Positions 54,129 to 63,320 of a DNA stretch of 64,000 nucleotides are shown one piece after another; positions within the stretch are counted from its first letter, which is position 1; each line of letters starts with the position of its first letter. Both the position numbers and the translations under genes were made by a program. A model generated the notes under the pieces. That model did not search any database. It saw only the letters and a program-made list of their open reading frames with translations, and was not told the DNA's origin. The stretch is from Halochromatium sp. (GTDB lineage Bacteria > Pseudomonadota > Gammaproteobacteria > Chromatiales > Chromatiaceae): positions 1 to 64,000 of the forward strand of contig POWB01000025.1 of assembly GCA_010912705.1 (NCBI GenBank), written 5' to 3'.

Positions 54129-55227
54129 ATGGAAGACATCAACCCGGTTCGTGGGCAGATCGCTGACCTCAAGGGGCGCCTCGAGCTCCTTAGGGGGTAT
54201 CTTTGACTACGCCGACAAGCAAGAACGCCTGACCGAGGTCTTGCGCGAACTCGAAGAGCCCGAGGTCTGGTCCGATCCTGAACGCGCCCAAGCGCTAGGG
54301 CGCGAGCGTGCCTCGCTGGAGATGGTCGTGAATACGGTCAAGGCGCTCGACGAGGGCCTCGCCGATGCCGATGACCTCTTGGCAATGGCCGCCGACGAAA
54401 ACGACAGCGAGACGGTCGCGGCCGTGGTCGCAGATCTGCAAGGCTACGAGAAGCAGGTCGCTGAGCTCGAGTTCCGGCGCATGTTCTCGGGCGAGATGGA
54501 CCCCAAGAACGCCTTCATCGACATTCAGGCCGGCTCCGGTGGCACCGAAGCGCAAGACTGGGCCGAGATGCTCCTGCGCATGTATCTACGCTGGGCTGAA
54601 GCGCATGGCTTCAAGGCCGAGCTGACCGAGGTCTCGCCGGGCGATGTGGCGGGGATCAAATCGGCGACGGTCTCGGTGCAGGGTGATCACGCCTTCGGCT
54701 GGCTGCGCACCGAGACCGGTGTGCATCGGCTAGTACGCAAGTCGCCCTTTGACTCTGGCAACCGACGCCATACCTCATTTGCGGCCGTATTTGTCTCACC
54801 TGAGATTGACGACTCGTTCGAGATCGAGATCAATCCGGCCGAGCTGCGCATCGACGTCTACCGCGCCTCTGGTGCCGGCGGTCAGCACGTCAACCGGACG
54901 GAATCCGCGGTGCGCATTACCCATCTGCCAACGAATACGGTAACCCAGTGTCAGAATGGGCGCTCGCAACATGCCAATAAGGACCAAGCGATGAAGCAGC
55001 TCAAGGCCAAGCTCTATGAGCTGGAGATGCAGAAACGTCGCAGCGAGCAGCAGGCCCTGGAAGAGACCAAATCCGATATCGGCTGGGGTAGTCAGATCCG
55101 CTCCTATGTGCTGGATCAGTCGCGCATCAAAGACCTGCGTACCAATGTCGAGACCGGTAATACTCAGGCGGTGCTGGATGGCGGCCTTGATCCTTTTATT
55201 GAGGCTAGCTTGAAGACTGGGCTTTGA
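54129..55227 (+). CDS. prfB: Peptide chain release factor 2, programmed +1 frameshift
   Basis: A 365-residue RF2 that releases peptides at UAA and UGA. ATG 54129 (cggag upstream) opens a 25-codon frame ending in an in-frame TGA at 54204-54206; translation shifts +1 after CTT 54201-54203 and continues from GAC 54205. The coding join is 54129-54203 plus 54205-55227. RF2 motifs are the recognition SPF in [16 protein letters not shown] and the catalytic GGQ in [17 protein letters not shown]. lysS follows by 13 bases, the classical prfB-lysS order. Confidence 0.97.
54192..54207 (+). promoter_or_regulatory. RF2 autoregulatory frameshift site
   Basis: An internal Shine-Dalgarno-like aggggg (54192-54197), 3 bases, then CTT TGA C. 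It is identical to the E. coli slippery site. Low RF2 lets the ribosome slip at CTT-TGA, so RF2 controls its own level. Confidence 0.97.
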
Positions 55228-55240
55228 TTAGTGGTGAGCT

Positions 55241-56779
55241 ATGAACGATATGCAGCCGACGGACCAGATGAATCCTTCCGCGCAGCCGGAGCAGGATGAG
55301 AACAAGCTGATCGCTCAGCGGCGTGAGAAGCTGAATGCGATTCGCGAGCAGGGTCCGGCGTTTCCGAATGATTTTCGGCGCAATGTAGTGGCCGGTGAGC
55401 TGCATGCGCATTACGCCGATATGGATAGCGCTGAGCTCGAGACCCGGAATGTGCGCGCTAAAGTGGCCGGTCGGCTAATGAGTCGGCGGGTGATGGGGAA
55501 GGCGAGCTTCGCGCATCTGCAGGATATGAGTGGACGTATCCAGCTTTTCGTGCAGCGTGATCTCTTGGGTGTCGATGACTACGCTTGGTTTAAGAAGGAG
55601 CTGGATATCGGTGACATCCTTGGTGTCTCTGGCCAGCTGTTCAAGACTAAGACCGGTGAGCTGTCGATCAAGGTCGAGCAGTTGCGGCTGCTGACCAAAT
55701 CGTTGCGGCCATTGCCCGAGAAATGGCATGGGCTCGCCGATACCGAGAGCCGCTATCGCCAGCGTTATCTCGATCTGATCATGAACGAGGCCACGCGCGA
55801 GACCTTCCGGGTGCGTACCCAGCTGATTCAGGCGATCCGCGATTTCCTCAATCAGCGCAGCTTCTTTGAGGTCGAGACGCCCATGATGCAGGCGATCCCA
55901 GGCGGTGCGGTCGCGCGGCCCTTCGTCACCCATCATAATGCGCTCGACATGCAGCTGTTTTTGCGCATTGCGCCTGAGCTCTACCTAAAGCGATTGGTGG
56001 TGGGGGGCTTTGAGCGTGTCTATGAGATCAACCGCAACTTCCGCAATGAAGGCCTCTCGACGCGCCATAATCCCGAATTCACCATGCTCGAGCTCTATCA
56101 GGCCTATGCGGATTACCACGACCTCATGGACCTGACTGAGAGGCTCTTGCGCGAGCTTGCCGAGCGCGTGCTCGGCACCAGCCAGATCAGCTATCAGGGC
56201 GAGACCTACGATCTCTCGCAGCCCTTTGCACGCCTGACGGTGCGCGAGTCGATCCTAGCCTTCAATCCCGACCTGAGCGCCACGGATCTGGACTCGGTGG
56301 AGCGGGCACGCGCGGTGGCCGAGCGCCTGGGCATCCATCTCAAGGACAGCTATGGCCTAGGTAAGCTACAGATCGAGATCTTCGAGAAGACCGTCGAGTC
56401 GCGGCTCATGCAGCCGACCTTCATCACCGCCTATCCGACGGAGGTCTCGCCGCTGGCGCGACAGAGTGATGCTGATCCGTTCGTTACCGATCGCTTCGAA
56501 TTCTTTGTCGGCGGCCGCGAGATCGCCAATGGCTTCTCCGAGCTCAATGACCCTGAGGATCAAGCCGAGCGCTTCCGCCAGCAAGTCGCGGACAAAGAAG
56601 CGGGCGATCTCGAGGCGATGCACTTCGATGCCGACTACATCTGCGCCCTCGAGCATGGTCTGCCGCCGACAGCCGGGGAGGGCATCGGTATCGACCGCTT
56701 GGTGATGTTATTCACCGACGCCCCCTCCATTCGGGATGTGCTCTTATTCCCGCACATGCGTCCGCAGGAAGAGCGCTGA
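55241..56779 (+). CDS. lysS: Lysyl-tRNA synthetase, class II
   Basis: A 512-residue class II aminoacyl-tRNA synthetase. An OB-fold anticodon domain (about 65-170) precedes the catalytic domain. Motif 1 is in [15 protein letters not shown], motif 2 in [28 protein letters not shown] (split as [11 protein letters not shown]), and motif 3 in [15 protein letters not shown]. Thirteen bases separate it from prfB, forming an operon. Confidence 0.97.
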   Translation: MNDMQPTDQMNPSAQPEQDENKLIAQRREKLNAIREQGPAFPNDFRRNVVAGELHAHYADMDSAELETRNVRAKVAGRLMSRRVMGKASFAHLQDMSGRIQLFVQRDLLGVDDYAWFKKELDIGDILGVSGQLFKTKTGELSIKVEQLRLLTKSLRPLPEKWHGLADTESRYRQRYLDLIMNEATRETFRVRTQLIQAIRDFLNQRSFFEVETPMMQAIPGGAVARPFVTHHNALDMQLFLRIAPELYLKRLVVGGFERVYEINRNFRNEGLSTRHNPEFTMLELYQAYADYHDLMDLTERLLRELAERVLGTSQISYQGETYDLSQPFARLTVRESILAFNPDLSATDLDSVERARAVAERLGIHLKDSYGLGKLQIEIFEKTVESRLMQPTFITAYPTEVSPLARQSDADPFVTDRFEFFVGGREIANGFSELNDPEDQAERFRQQVADKEAGDLEAMHFDADYICALEHGLPPTAGEGIGIDRLVMLFTDAPSIRDVLLFPHMRPQEER

Positions 56780-56788
56780 GTATCCGTC

Positions 56789-57595
56789 ATGATGAGTACC
56801 CGCTTTGACTTGGAATTTGCTGGTGAGCTGACGCCTGGGGCCAACCCTAACCAAGCCAAGGCGCGCCTCAAAGCGCTGTTTAAGCTGTCCGATGAGGCCG
56901 TTGACCAGCTCTTCAGCGGTACACCGGTGACCGTCAAACGTGGGATCGATAGTGCGCTTGCCGCTCGGCTTCACGCCGCCTTTGCGCAGGCCGGGGCGAT
57001 GGTCCGTATCATCCCCGCCGGTGCTGAGGGCGCGAGCGTCGGCACAGCTGAAGACAGGGAGCGGTTATCTAGCGACCAGGGCAGCGGTCGGCCAGATGCC
57101 GAGCTGCCGACCTTGGATCTCAGCGGCGCCGCCAAGCCCAAGCCGAAGCACCCCATCCTGCACGCGGCATTTCACTACTTCGAGCGCAGCCTCGCCTTCG
57201 TCCTGCTGATCTTGATCGCGGGTGTTTCGGTGCTTGCGCTCGTCGAGCTCTGCGTCATCCTCTACAACGATGTCGTCAACATCAAAAACGACGGTTTTCT
57301 CCTCGGCCTCGATGAACTGTTCGAGGTCTTTGGCATGTTTCTCATTGTGCTGATTGCCGTTGAGCTGATGGCCAGCATCTACATGTACATGGTCGATAAG
57401 TCCGTGCATGTCGAGATGATGCTGCTGATCGCCATTACGGCCCTGGCACGCAAGGTCGTCGTGCTCGATCTTGAAGGCAAGGGCGATCCCGCGATGTACA
57501 TGATCGGTATGGCGGCGCTATTGGCGACCCTGATCGGCGGCTATTACCTGATGAAAAGGCTCGATAAATCCATTTATCGGCAGCGGTCTGGCTAG
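56789..57595 (+). CDS. PsiE-family membrane protein with an N-terminal binding-type domain
   Basis: A 268-residue protein. The N-terminal 70 residues (FDLEFAGELTPGANPNQAKA, then FSGTPVTVKRGIDSALAARL) match a small domain found in front of varied membrane proteins. The C-terminal half (about 130-262) is PsiE-like, with four membrane segments (SLAFVLLILIAGVSVLALVE; ELFEVFGMFLIVLIAVELM; VEMMLLIAITALARKVVVLD; MYMIGMAALLATLIGGYYL). PsiE is phosphate-starvation inducible in E. coli but its role is unknown. It lies 9 bases after lysS and may be co-transcribed. The stop overlaps the convergent lipoprotein stop in a CTAG. Confidence 0.8.
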   Translation: MMSTRFDLEFAGELTPGANPNQAKARLKALFKLSDEAVDQLFSGTPVTVKRGIDSALAARLHAAFAQAGAMVRIIPAGAEGASVGTAEDRERLSSDQGSGRPDAELPTLDLSGAAKPKPKHPILHAAFHYFERSLAFVLLILIAGVSVLALVELCVILYNDVVNIKNDGFLLGLDELFEVFGMFLIVLIAVELMASIYMYMVDKSVHVEMMLLIAITALARKVVVLDLEGKGDPAMYMIGMAALLATLIGGYYLMKRLDKSIYRQRSG

Positions 57596-58500
57596 CCTGG
57601 CCTGCTGCAGAGCAATGGCGCGAGCCTTGGATTGGGCTGCAGACGCATGAAATCCCGCTGCAGCCCCTCGAGTCGGCCGATGAAATGCTCCTGCTGACTC
57701 TTGCTCAGGGTTGGCTGTAGGCGCAAGAGTAGGTCGGTAAAGGCCTGGCGCAGCGCGGGCTGGGCATCGTTTAGGGTGGGTGGCAGATCCGTAAATTCGA
57801 CCAGCCAGGAGATCAGGAATTGCTCGATAGCGGCGGCTGAAGCGCCCTCTCGGAGCAAGGCGAGCAGTGCCTCGCGTTGGCTCTGGCGATAGGCGTACCA
57901 GGCCGGTGCGGTATCTGGGATGCGGCGGGTGATCTCGCGCACCAGCCCGCGCTGCTCCGAGCTGAGGTCGCCGATCCACCAGCGCAGGTTGTCGACATAG
58001 CGCTCGGCGCGCTTGCGCGCACGGCGGGCTGCAGCCTCTACAGTGGCCTTTGCTGCGTCTTCCTCATGCTCCTCAGCAAAGGTCTTGGCGAGGGCATCGA
58101 CTTGCGCTGGGGTCAGGCTGGCGAGCAATGGGGCAGCGGTGATTGAGGCGAGCCGGAAATGGCGCCGATAGAGGGTCTCGAACTGATCGAGGAGGCAATC
58201 GACCTTGGCCTCCGTCAGGCCCGCACCGACAGCTTGCGCCGCCTGGGCGAAGAAGCTGGCCAGATAAGGCAGCTCCTCGGTGCGATGACGTTTCAGCGCC
58301 GTCTCGAGCAGTGGCGACCATTGCTGCATCTGGGGGTTTTCAAGCCCCAGGTAGTCATCGGCATAGCGCTCGATGAAGAAATCAGCGCTGTTGTAGGCCA
58401 GTTGAACGCTCGAGCAGCCGGTGGTCAGGAGGCTGCTGACGATGAGCCATGCCAGGACGATCAGGGAGCCTAGGATTCGCATCGGTCGTGAGGTTGGCAT
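57592..58500 (-). CDS. DUF6279 family lipoprotein
   Basis: A 302-residue predicted lipoprotein: signal LIVLAWLIVSSLLTTGC-SS, then an all-helical mature protein (VQLAYNSADFFIERYADDYL at its start, the usual DUF6279 opening). Members are outer-membrane or periplasmic helical proteins of unknown function. ATG 58482 (MRILGSL) is an alternative start. The gene converges on the PsiE-like gene with a 4-base CTAG overlap and its 5' end abuts the DCC-family gene. Confidence 0.85.
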   Translation of the reverse strand: MPTSRPMRILGSLIVLAWLIVSSLLTTGCSSVQLAYNSADFFIERYADDYLGLENPQMQQWSPLLETALKRHRTEELPYLASFFAQAAQAVGAGLTEAKVDCLLDQFETLYRRHFRLASITAAPLLASLTPAQVDALAKTFAEEHEEDAAKATVEAAARRARKRAERYVDNLRWWIGDLSSEQRGLVREITRRIPDTAPAWYAYRQSQREALLALLREGASAAAIEQFLISWLVEFTDLPPTLNDAQPALRQAFTDLLLRLQPTLSKSQQEHFIGRLEGLQRDFMRLQPNPRLAPLLCSRPG

Positions 58501-58865
58501 CGCTAAAAACGTTCTTTGACGGTGGTTGTCCGCTTTGTCGCCGAGAGATCGCGCATTATCGCAAGATCGATCGGGCTGATCGTATCCATTGGATCGACAT
58601 CACTCAAGAAGGAGAGGCCTTGGCCGCCGTCGGGCTTGATCTGCCAAGCGCGATGCGCCGGCTGCATGTGCAGGAGGCCGATGGGCGTCTGCTGAGCGGG
58701 GTCGACGCCTTTATTGCGATCTGGCGTCGGCTGCCGCGCTGGCGGTGGCTGGCGCATCTAGTGACCGGGCTGCGACTCAGACAGCCGTTGGAGTTGGGCT
58801 ACCGTCACTTCGCTGAGCGGCGCTTTCGGCGTCGCTGTGCCGAAGGCGCCTGTACGCTCAACTGA
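58488..58865 (+). CDS. DCC family thiol-disulfide oxidoreductase-like protein (DUF393)
   Basis: A 125-residue DUF393 protein. The hallmark FFDGGCPLCRREIAHYRK carries the CxxC pair (DGxCxxC motif) near the N-terminus; IHWIDITQEG, GVDAFIAIWRRLP and the C-terminal CAEGACTLN follow. A GTG at 58488 is used; ATG 58449 and TTG 58494 are alternatives. The longer form overlaps the divergent lipoprotein gene. DCC proteins are thought to act in redox exchange but no substrate is known. Confidence 0.75.
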   Translation: MRLASLKTFFDGGCPLCRREIAHYRKIDRADRIHWIDITQEGEALAAVGLDLPSAMRRLHVQEADGRLLSGVDAFIAIWRRLPRWRWLAHLVTGLRLRQPLELGYRHFAERRFRRRCAEGACTLN

Positions 58866-58873
58866 GGCGGCCT

Positions 58874-59827
58874 TCAAGAAGCATGACTGGCTAGCCATTG
58901 GCGTTGCTGATCCTTGCGGCGGCGCTGCTCGAGGGCCTCATGGATGCGCTCGCGAACCTGGCTGAAGGGGAGGCTGTTGGCCGCATGAATGGCCTCGCAG
59001 AAGAGCAGATGAAAGCCTAGCTCGGACTCGAGGATGCCGCTGATCGCACCCTGGTCGAGGTTGAACAGGGCGGCATCGAGCGCCGGATAGAGCTGACCTT
59101 GGCGGATCTGCCCGAGCTGGCCGCCGTCCATCGCGGTTGGACATTCGGAGCCTTTGCGGGCCTCATCGCTGAATCGCTGCTGCCGCTCGGAGGGCTGGTC
59201 GCTCGCGGATTTGCTGCTGCTGGCCTTGCTGCTAGGGCTCTGATCCTCAGTTGCCTTTAGGCGTTCTGCGATGGCCTCGATGCGTGCACGAGCGGTGGCT
59301 CGGCTATTCTCCGGATAGTCCTCGTTGATGGTGATGAGGATATGGCGTGCGCTGCGAGTCTCGGGCGTGGTGAAGCGCTCCCGATGCAGCTCATAGAACA
59401 GCCGCTCATCGGCATCGGTGATCGGGGTGTGACGGGCGCCGACACGCTGCATGACGGCGTCAAAGCGCAGCTCGCGGCCTAGGGCTTGGCGCAGCTGGCG
59501 CGGGCTCAGCTGGTTGCGTGCGAGATCGGCCTCGAGCTCGGCTTGGCTCTGGTAGCGGGCTTTGACCGCCTGGTAGGCGCGCTGAACCTGGGTGTCAGGG
59601 ATGAATACATCACGCGCCTCAGCGCTGTTTAAGACCTGCTCTTCGAGCGCGAAGCTGCGCCGCGCTTGGCGCTCGGCCTCGGCAAGTTCTGCTGGCGCTA
59701 AGGCGGGGATATTGCGCTGATAGCGAGCGGTCGCCGCACGCAATAGATGATACCGATAGCCCTCAGGCTCGGCTCTGTGCTGATCAGATGCTGCTGGCTT
59801 GGGGGCGATGGCCTGTGATGGACTCAT
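58874..59827 (-). CDS. nifM: Nitrogen fixation peptidyl-prolyl isomerase NifM
   Basis: A 317-residue NifM, a parvulin-type PPIase needed to mature the Fe protein NifH. The N-terminal NifM-specific helical domain (YRYHLLRAATARYQRNIPAL, about 25-160) is followed by a PpiC parvulin domain (about 165-290) with SARHILITINEDYPENSRA, GGQLGQIRQGQLYPALDAAL and GFHLLFCEA. Its ATG overlaps the nifZ stop by 4 bases (ATGA). Last gene of the minus-strand nif operon. Confidence 0.92.
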   Translation of the reverse strand: MSPSQAIAPKPAASDQHRAEPEGYRYHLLRAATARYQRNIPALAPAELAEAERQARRSFALEEQVLNSAEARDVFIPDTQVQRAYQAVKARYQSQAELEADLARNQLSPRQLRQALGRELRFDAVMQRVGARHTPITDADERLFYELHRERFTTPETRSARHILITINEDYPENSRATARARIEAIAERLKATEDQSPSSKASSSKSASDQPSERQQRFSDEARKGSECPTAMDGGQLGQIRQGQLYPALDAALFNLDQGAISGILESELGFHLLFCEAIHAANSLPFSQVRERIHEALEQRRRKDQQRQWLASHAS

Positions 59828-60348
59828 GGACTCTGTTCCACTGCGGCTGGCTTGATGCTGACGTCGGTTGCCGTCGTTGATGCTGGTGCTGGTGCTGGTG
59901 CTGGTGCGAGGGCCGACTCTGGAACCTGCAGCAGGCTACAGCCCGGAAAGAGGACATGGTAAGCAACGCTGCCTGCTGCATCCGGGCTAGGCGCGCCGCG
60001 CAACACCTTGATGACCTCGCCGATCTGTCCTACTTCCACCAATACGCGTCCACCGCGGCCAAGGGCGATGCGCGCGCTGACCTTCTCGCGCGACTCGAAG
60101 CGGCTCGGGGTCCAGGGATCGGCGGCTGGCTGCAGCTCTTCCTCGCGGCAGCCGACGATCCGGTCGCTATCGAGAAAATGGACGCTGTAGATGATCTGGT
60201 CTTGGAGAAAGGTGCCGAGGTCGCGCACAAAGCCGGTGCTGCCGCGTCGCACCAGCAATGCGCCGGTCGGCTGGCCCGGAAAGGTGCCATCATTACGCAG
60301 ATTCCGCAGTACGCGAACCTCGTCACCCAGGTCGTACAGGGGCCGCAT
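59824..60348 (-). CDS. nifZ: Nitrogen fixation protein NifZ
   Basis: A 174-residue NifZ, which helps form the second P-cluster of the MoFe protein. The first 75 residues are the conserved NifZ domain: YDLGDEVRVLRNLRNDGTFP, RRGSTGFVRDLGTFLQDQII and HFLDSDRIVGCREEEL. A second region (LGRGGRVLVEVGQIGEVIKV) and a low-complexity Ala-Pro tail follow; the tail is encoded by a 6-base tandem repeat at 59881-59904. The start overlaps the nifW stop by one base. Confidence 0.93.
   Translation of the reverse strand: MRPLYDLGDEVRVLRNLRNDGTFPGQPTGALLVRRGSTGFVRDLGTFLQDQIIYSVHFLDSDRIVGCREEELQPAADPWTPSRFESREKVSARIALGRGGRVLVEVGQIGEVIKVLRGAPSPDAAGSVAYHVLFPGCSLLQVPESALAPAPAPAPASTTATDVSIKPAAVEQSP
59881..59904. 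repeat. Six-base tandem repeat in nifZ
   Basis: tgctgg is repeated four times (plus strand), encoding an Ala-Pro run near the end of NifZ. The unit length keeps the frame, so copy-number changes would only lengthen or shorten the tail. Confidence 0.85.
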
Positions 60349-60797
60349 CAGAGGGGCTGCCCACTCAGCGAAGCGGGTTTGTGGCCGCTGGCGATGAGCT
60401 GATCTAGGCCAACGCTGACCTGACGCGGCTCGCGCAGCTTGAAGACGCGAAAGACCTTTTCGGTGCGTGCGTCGGAGCCGACGAAGTCTTGATAGGCGCC
60501 CTGGAGCAGATCCGCGTAGAGTCGGTAGCGGGCCGCTGCGCTGTCTGGTGGCTCGTCGATCTCGGCGAGATAGTCGTGGAAGCGTTGCAGGATATGCAGC
60601 CGATTGACATGCAGGATCGCAGGCTCAAAGGCAATCCCGAAGTAATCGAGAAAATCTTCCGCAGCCTCCAGCTCATCAAGATCGGACTCGAAGCTGTCAA
60701 GCGAGTTTGGGATCGACTGAGGCAGGGCTTGAGGCAGCGCACTGGCTATCGGGTCGAGACCAGAGGCAAGTGGTGGCAAGCTGTTGAGATCTGGCAT
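60348..60797 (-). CDS. nifW: Nitrogenase-stabilizing/protective protein NifW
   Basis: A 149-residue NifW, which binds the MoFe protein and protects it from oxygen. ATG 60797 has ggaga about 7 bases upstream. The conserved core is DLDELEAAEDFLDYFGIAFE, LHVNRLHILQRFHDYLAE, then RYRLYADLLQGAYQDFVGSD and KVFRVFKLREP. The N-terminal 40 residues are variable and acidic. Stop and nifZ start share one base (TGATG), so coupling is expected. Confidence 0.93.
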   Translation of the reverse strand: MPDLNSLPPLASGLDPIASALPQALPQSIPNSLDSFESDLDELEAAEDFLDYFGIAFEPAILHVNRLHILQRFHDYLAEIDEPPDSAAARYRLYADLLQGAYQDFVGSDARTEKVFRVFKLREPRQVSVGLDQLIASGHKPASLSGQPL

Positions 60798-60849
60798 TGG
60801 GGTCTCCGGTAAAGGTGAATGTCGTCTGTTGATGGCTGACGCGGTGGTC

Positions 60850-61440
60850 TCAATCACCGAGCAGATGGACGTTGTTGCCAGCGTTTGCGATCTGCTCGCG
60901 CCGCAGCGCCTTCTCGGCCCAGCTCAGCAGATCAGCGGTGCCGAGCTGGTCCTTTGTATCAAAGGCGCGCACCGGTACCAGGCGCTCAATAGCCGCCTGC
61001 GGTTGATCTTGGCGTAGCAAGAGCCAGGCTGCGCCCTTGAGCGCCAGCAGCAGAAAGCGAGTGCTGCTCATCGAGCGCTCCGCTGCCTGCTCAAGATCGG
61101 TCTGCCCGAGCTGCCGCCAGTCCTCGCTCAGGCCGAGCTGACGGCAGCTCAGCAGGATGGCGCGATCGGCCATCGTCACCGCCTCCGCGTAGCGATGGCG
61201 GTAATAGAAGAAGCGATAGAGGGCGACGATCACTGAGAGGTGCTCTGGGGCTTGGAGATAAGCGCGCAGTAGCGCCCATTCGGCAGTGTCCACCGAGGTC
61301 AGCTGCAGATCATCCTCCGTGCTGCCATCGAGCGCTTGCGAGCGGTACTGTCGCCCGCTCTCGTCAAGCAGTTGCTGCACCTCAGCCGCTAGCGGCGTCT
61401 CGAAGTACATGGCCTCGTCGCTGATATCGAGTAGATCCAT
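60850..61440 (-). CDS. TPR-like helical protein in the nif operon
   Basis: A 196-residue cytosolic protein. ATG 61440 starts MDLLDISDEAMYFETPLAAE; a longer frame to 61656 overlaps nifV and is rejected. The body is helical with a TPR-like pair (LSVIVALYRFFYYRHRYAEA and LLLALKGAAWLLLRQDQPQA). It lies between nifV and nifW, the slot cysE1 takes in Azotobacter. Several nif clusters hold such a TPR gene, but I cannot give a function; a scaffold for metallocluster or NifW/NifZ action is inferred from position only. Confidence 0.75.
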   Translation of the reverse strand: MDLLDISDEAMYFETPLAAEVQQLLDESGRQYRSQALDGSTEDDLQLTSVDTAEWALLRAYLQAPEHLSVIVALYRFFYYRHRYAEAVTMADRAILLSCRQLGLSEDWRQLGQTDLEQAAERSMSSTRFLLLALKGAAWLLLRQDQPQAAIERLVPVRAFDTKDQLGTADLLSWAEKALRREQIANAGNNVHLLGD

Positions 61441-61475
61441 GCTGGTGTCTGCCTGGTGTCTGCCTGGTATCTGGC
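61441..61475. repeat. Short tandem repeat between nifV and the TPR gene
   Basis: Three imperfect copies of an 11-base unit (ctggtgtctgc) lie directly upstream of the TPR start codon, occupying the place where its ribosome site would be. Confidence 0.7.
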
Positions 61476-61496
61476 TCGTGGAGCTTGCGCTGATGA

Positions 61497-62747
61497 TTAG
61501 GCTGGACGCGAGCTGAGAGGCGCGGCCAGACCAAGACTCGGACTCGTGCCGGGCCGCATTGGGCAGCCGCGTCTTGGCTCCGGCTCCACGGCTGTTTCGG
61601 TGCGGCTTGTCGCCTGTTCCAGGAACCGCCGCAGATCGGCATCTGCCGGGGTGCACTTGGTCGCGGTGACGAAGCGGCGCAGCAGGGGCAGCACGCGTTC
61701 TGCCTGCGCGGCATCGATGTCGAGCTGCAGCCGTTGCTGGTAGGCGAGGCGAACCGCCTGACGGCCGGAGTGCTTGCCGAGCACGATCTGATGGCTGCGG
61801 CCAACCTCGGCCGGGTCGATGCCTTGGTAATTCAAGGGGTCTTTCAGCAGCCCGTCGACATGGATGCCGGCCTCGTGGGTGAAGGCGCCGTCGCCGACCA
61901 GGCTCTTGTGCCAGCCGATGGCATGGCCGGAGGCGCGGGCGACCAGTTTCGAGAGGGCCTCGAAACGGGTCAGGTCGACCCCTGTCGTGACATGGTGCAG
62001 ATGCTTCAGGCCCATCACCACCTCTTCCAGCGCGGCATTGCCAGCGCGCTCGCCGAGACCATGCACGGTGGTATTGACATGGGTGGCGCCAGCGCGCACC
62101 GCGGCCAGGGTGTTGGCGGTGGCTAGGCCGAGATCGTCATGGGCATGCATCTCGATCTCGCAGTCGCAGACACTGGCGAGATCGCGGATACGCTCGTAGG
62201 TTCCGAAGGGGTCGAGCAGGCCAAGGGTGTCGGCGAAGCGCAGCCGACGCGCCCCGGCCTGTTGCGCGACCTCGGCAACCTGCTTGAGCCAGTCTGGATC
62301 GGCACGCGAGGCATCCTCGCAGCCGACGCCGACCTCGAGTCCTTGCGCGCGGGCGATACGCACCTCTTGGGCGATACAGCTGAGCACCCAACTGCGGTCA
62401 CGGCCGAGCTTGCGTGCGATCTGCTGATCCGAGACCGGGATCGAGAGGTCGACCAGATCGACCCCAAGGTCGGCGCAGGCATCGATATCGGCACTGCACA
62501 TGCGCCCCCAGATCATCAGCCGTGCCTGGAGCCCGAGTGCGGCGACGGCACGGATCGAGTCACGCTCTTCCTCGCCCATGGCCGGGATGCCGATCTCGAG
62601 CTCAGGCACACCGAGGGCATCGAGCCCGCGCGCGATGGCCAGCTTTTCATCGAGCGAGAAGGCGACGCCAGCGGACTGCTCGCCATCGCGCAGCGTGGTG
62701 TCGTTGATGCAGACCTGAGAAGACGGCGGAGCGTGAGTGATTAGCAT
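61497..62747 (-). CDS. nifV: Homocitrate synthase NifV
   Basis: A 416-residue homocitrate synthase, making the homocitrate ligand of the FeMo cofactor from acetyl-CoA and 2-oxoglutarate. ATG 62747 has ggag about 10 bases upstream. Signatures: [20 protein letters not shown], the metal-site [30 protein letters not shown] and [19 protein letters not shown]. The C-terminal part after about residue 375 is a variable extension compared with Azotobacter NifV (about 385). It heads the nifV-TPR-nifW-nifZ-nifM operon. Confidence 0.93.
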   Translation of the reverse strand: MLITHAPPSSQVCINDTTLRDGEQSAGVAFSLDEKLAIARGLDALGVPELEIGIPAMGEEERDSIRAVAALGLQARLMIWGRMCSADIDACADLGVDLVDLSIPVSDQQIARKLGRDRSWVLSCIAQEVRIARAQGLEVGVGCEDASRADPDWLKQVAEVAQQAGARRLRFADTLGLLDPFGTYERIRDLASVCDCEIEMHAHDDLGLATANTLAAVRAGATHVNTTVHGLGERAGNAALEEVVMGLKHLHHVTTGVDLTRFEALSKLVARASGHAIGWHKSLVGDGAFTHEAGIHVDGLLKDPLNYQGIDPAEVGRSHQIVLGKHSGRQAVRLAYQQRLQLDIDAAQAERVLPLLRRFVTATKCTPADADLRRFLEQATSRTETAVEPEPRRGCPMRPGTSPSLGLAAPLSSRPA

Positions 62748-62852
62748 CGGTCTGGGCTCCAATTCAGGGTGATCGCAAAGGCATCGGCATCGCTGAAGTA
62801 GCAGCTTGAGGGCTGTTTCGAGCTTGCCTCTTGGGGATTGCTGAAGCTTGCA

Positions 62853-62868
62853 AGCAAATCTTGGGCCT
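62853..62868 (-). promoter_or_regulatory. Candidate sigma-54 promoter of the nifV operon
   Basis: On the minus strand aggcccaagatttgctt gives GG-N10-GC, the invariant sigma-54 dinucleotides at correct spacing, with a good -12 element (TTTGCT) and a weaker -24 element. The start would lie near 62842, about 95 bases before nifV. Confidence 0.5.
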
Positions 62869-62952
62869 AAATTTTTCAGCCTATAAAATCAACTACTTTG
62901 TGGCGAGGTCAGGCAGATTTGGAGCGACTGCGACGGGCTGAGAGTCAAGCCC

Positions 62953-62968
62953 TGTCGCAGATCCGACA
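62953..62968. promoter_or_regulatory. NifA upstream activator site (UAS)
   Basis: tgt-cgcagatccg-aca is a perfect TGT-N10-ACA. It lies about 95 bases upstream of the candidate sigma-54 promoter, the normal distance for NifA binding with DNA looping. The spacer between 62748 and 63320 otherwise holds no gene that I can support; it includes a tandem gtttattgaa pair at 63095-63114. Confidence 0.6.
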
Positions 62969-63320
62969 AGGCGGTCGATGCATGCAGCCCTAGACTGGCG
63001 GCTGCACGCGGCGAGGAAAGATGCCGAGGCTCAAGCCGGCCTCATGGAGGTGTGCGGCGTTATTTTTCTCGTTGTCATCTGTCTTCTCAGTGATGTTTAT
63101 TGAAGTTTATTGAAGTTGTATGAAGAGCCTGAGGCGCGAAGAAGCAAACTAAGTCATAAACCAGCTTGAGATAACGGATAAAGATTAAGAAGTATGCAGA
63201 TCTGTTGCGCCAGCTGAAAAAATCACCGATTGTTAGCTAAGCTCATGATCATCGACAGCAAGCGGAGGTCGAATCCGCTAGCGCCTGTGGTTCACTCTGG
63301 TTCAATGAGTAGGGCATGTG

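Noticed and set aside
62905..62930. GG-N10-GC on the plus strand as a second, divergent sigma-54 promoter
   Set aside because: Only the invariant dinucleotides match; the -12 element is poor, and such spacing occurs often by chance in GC-rich DNA.
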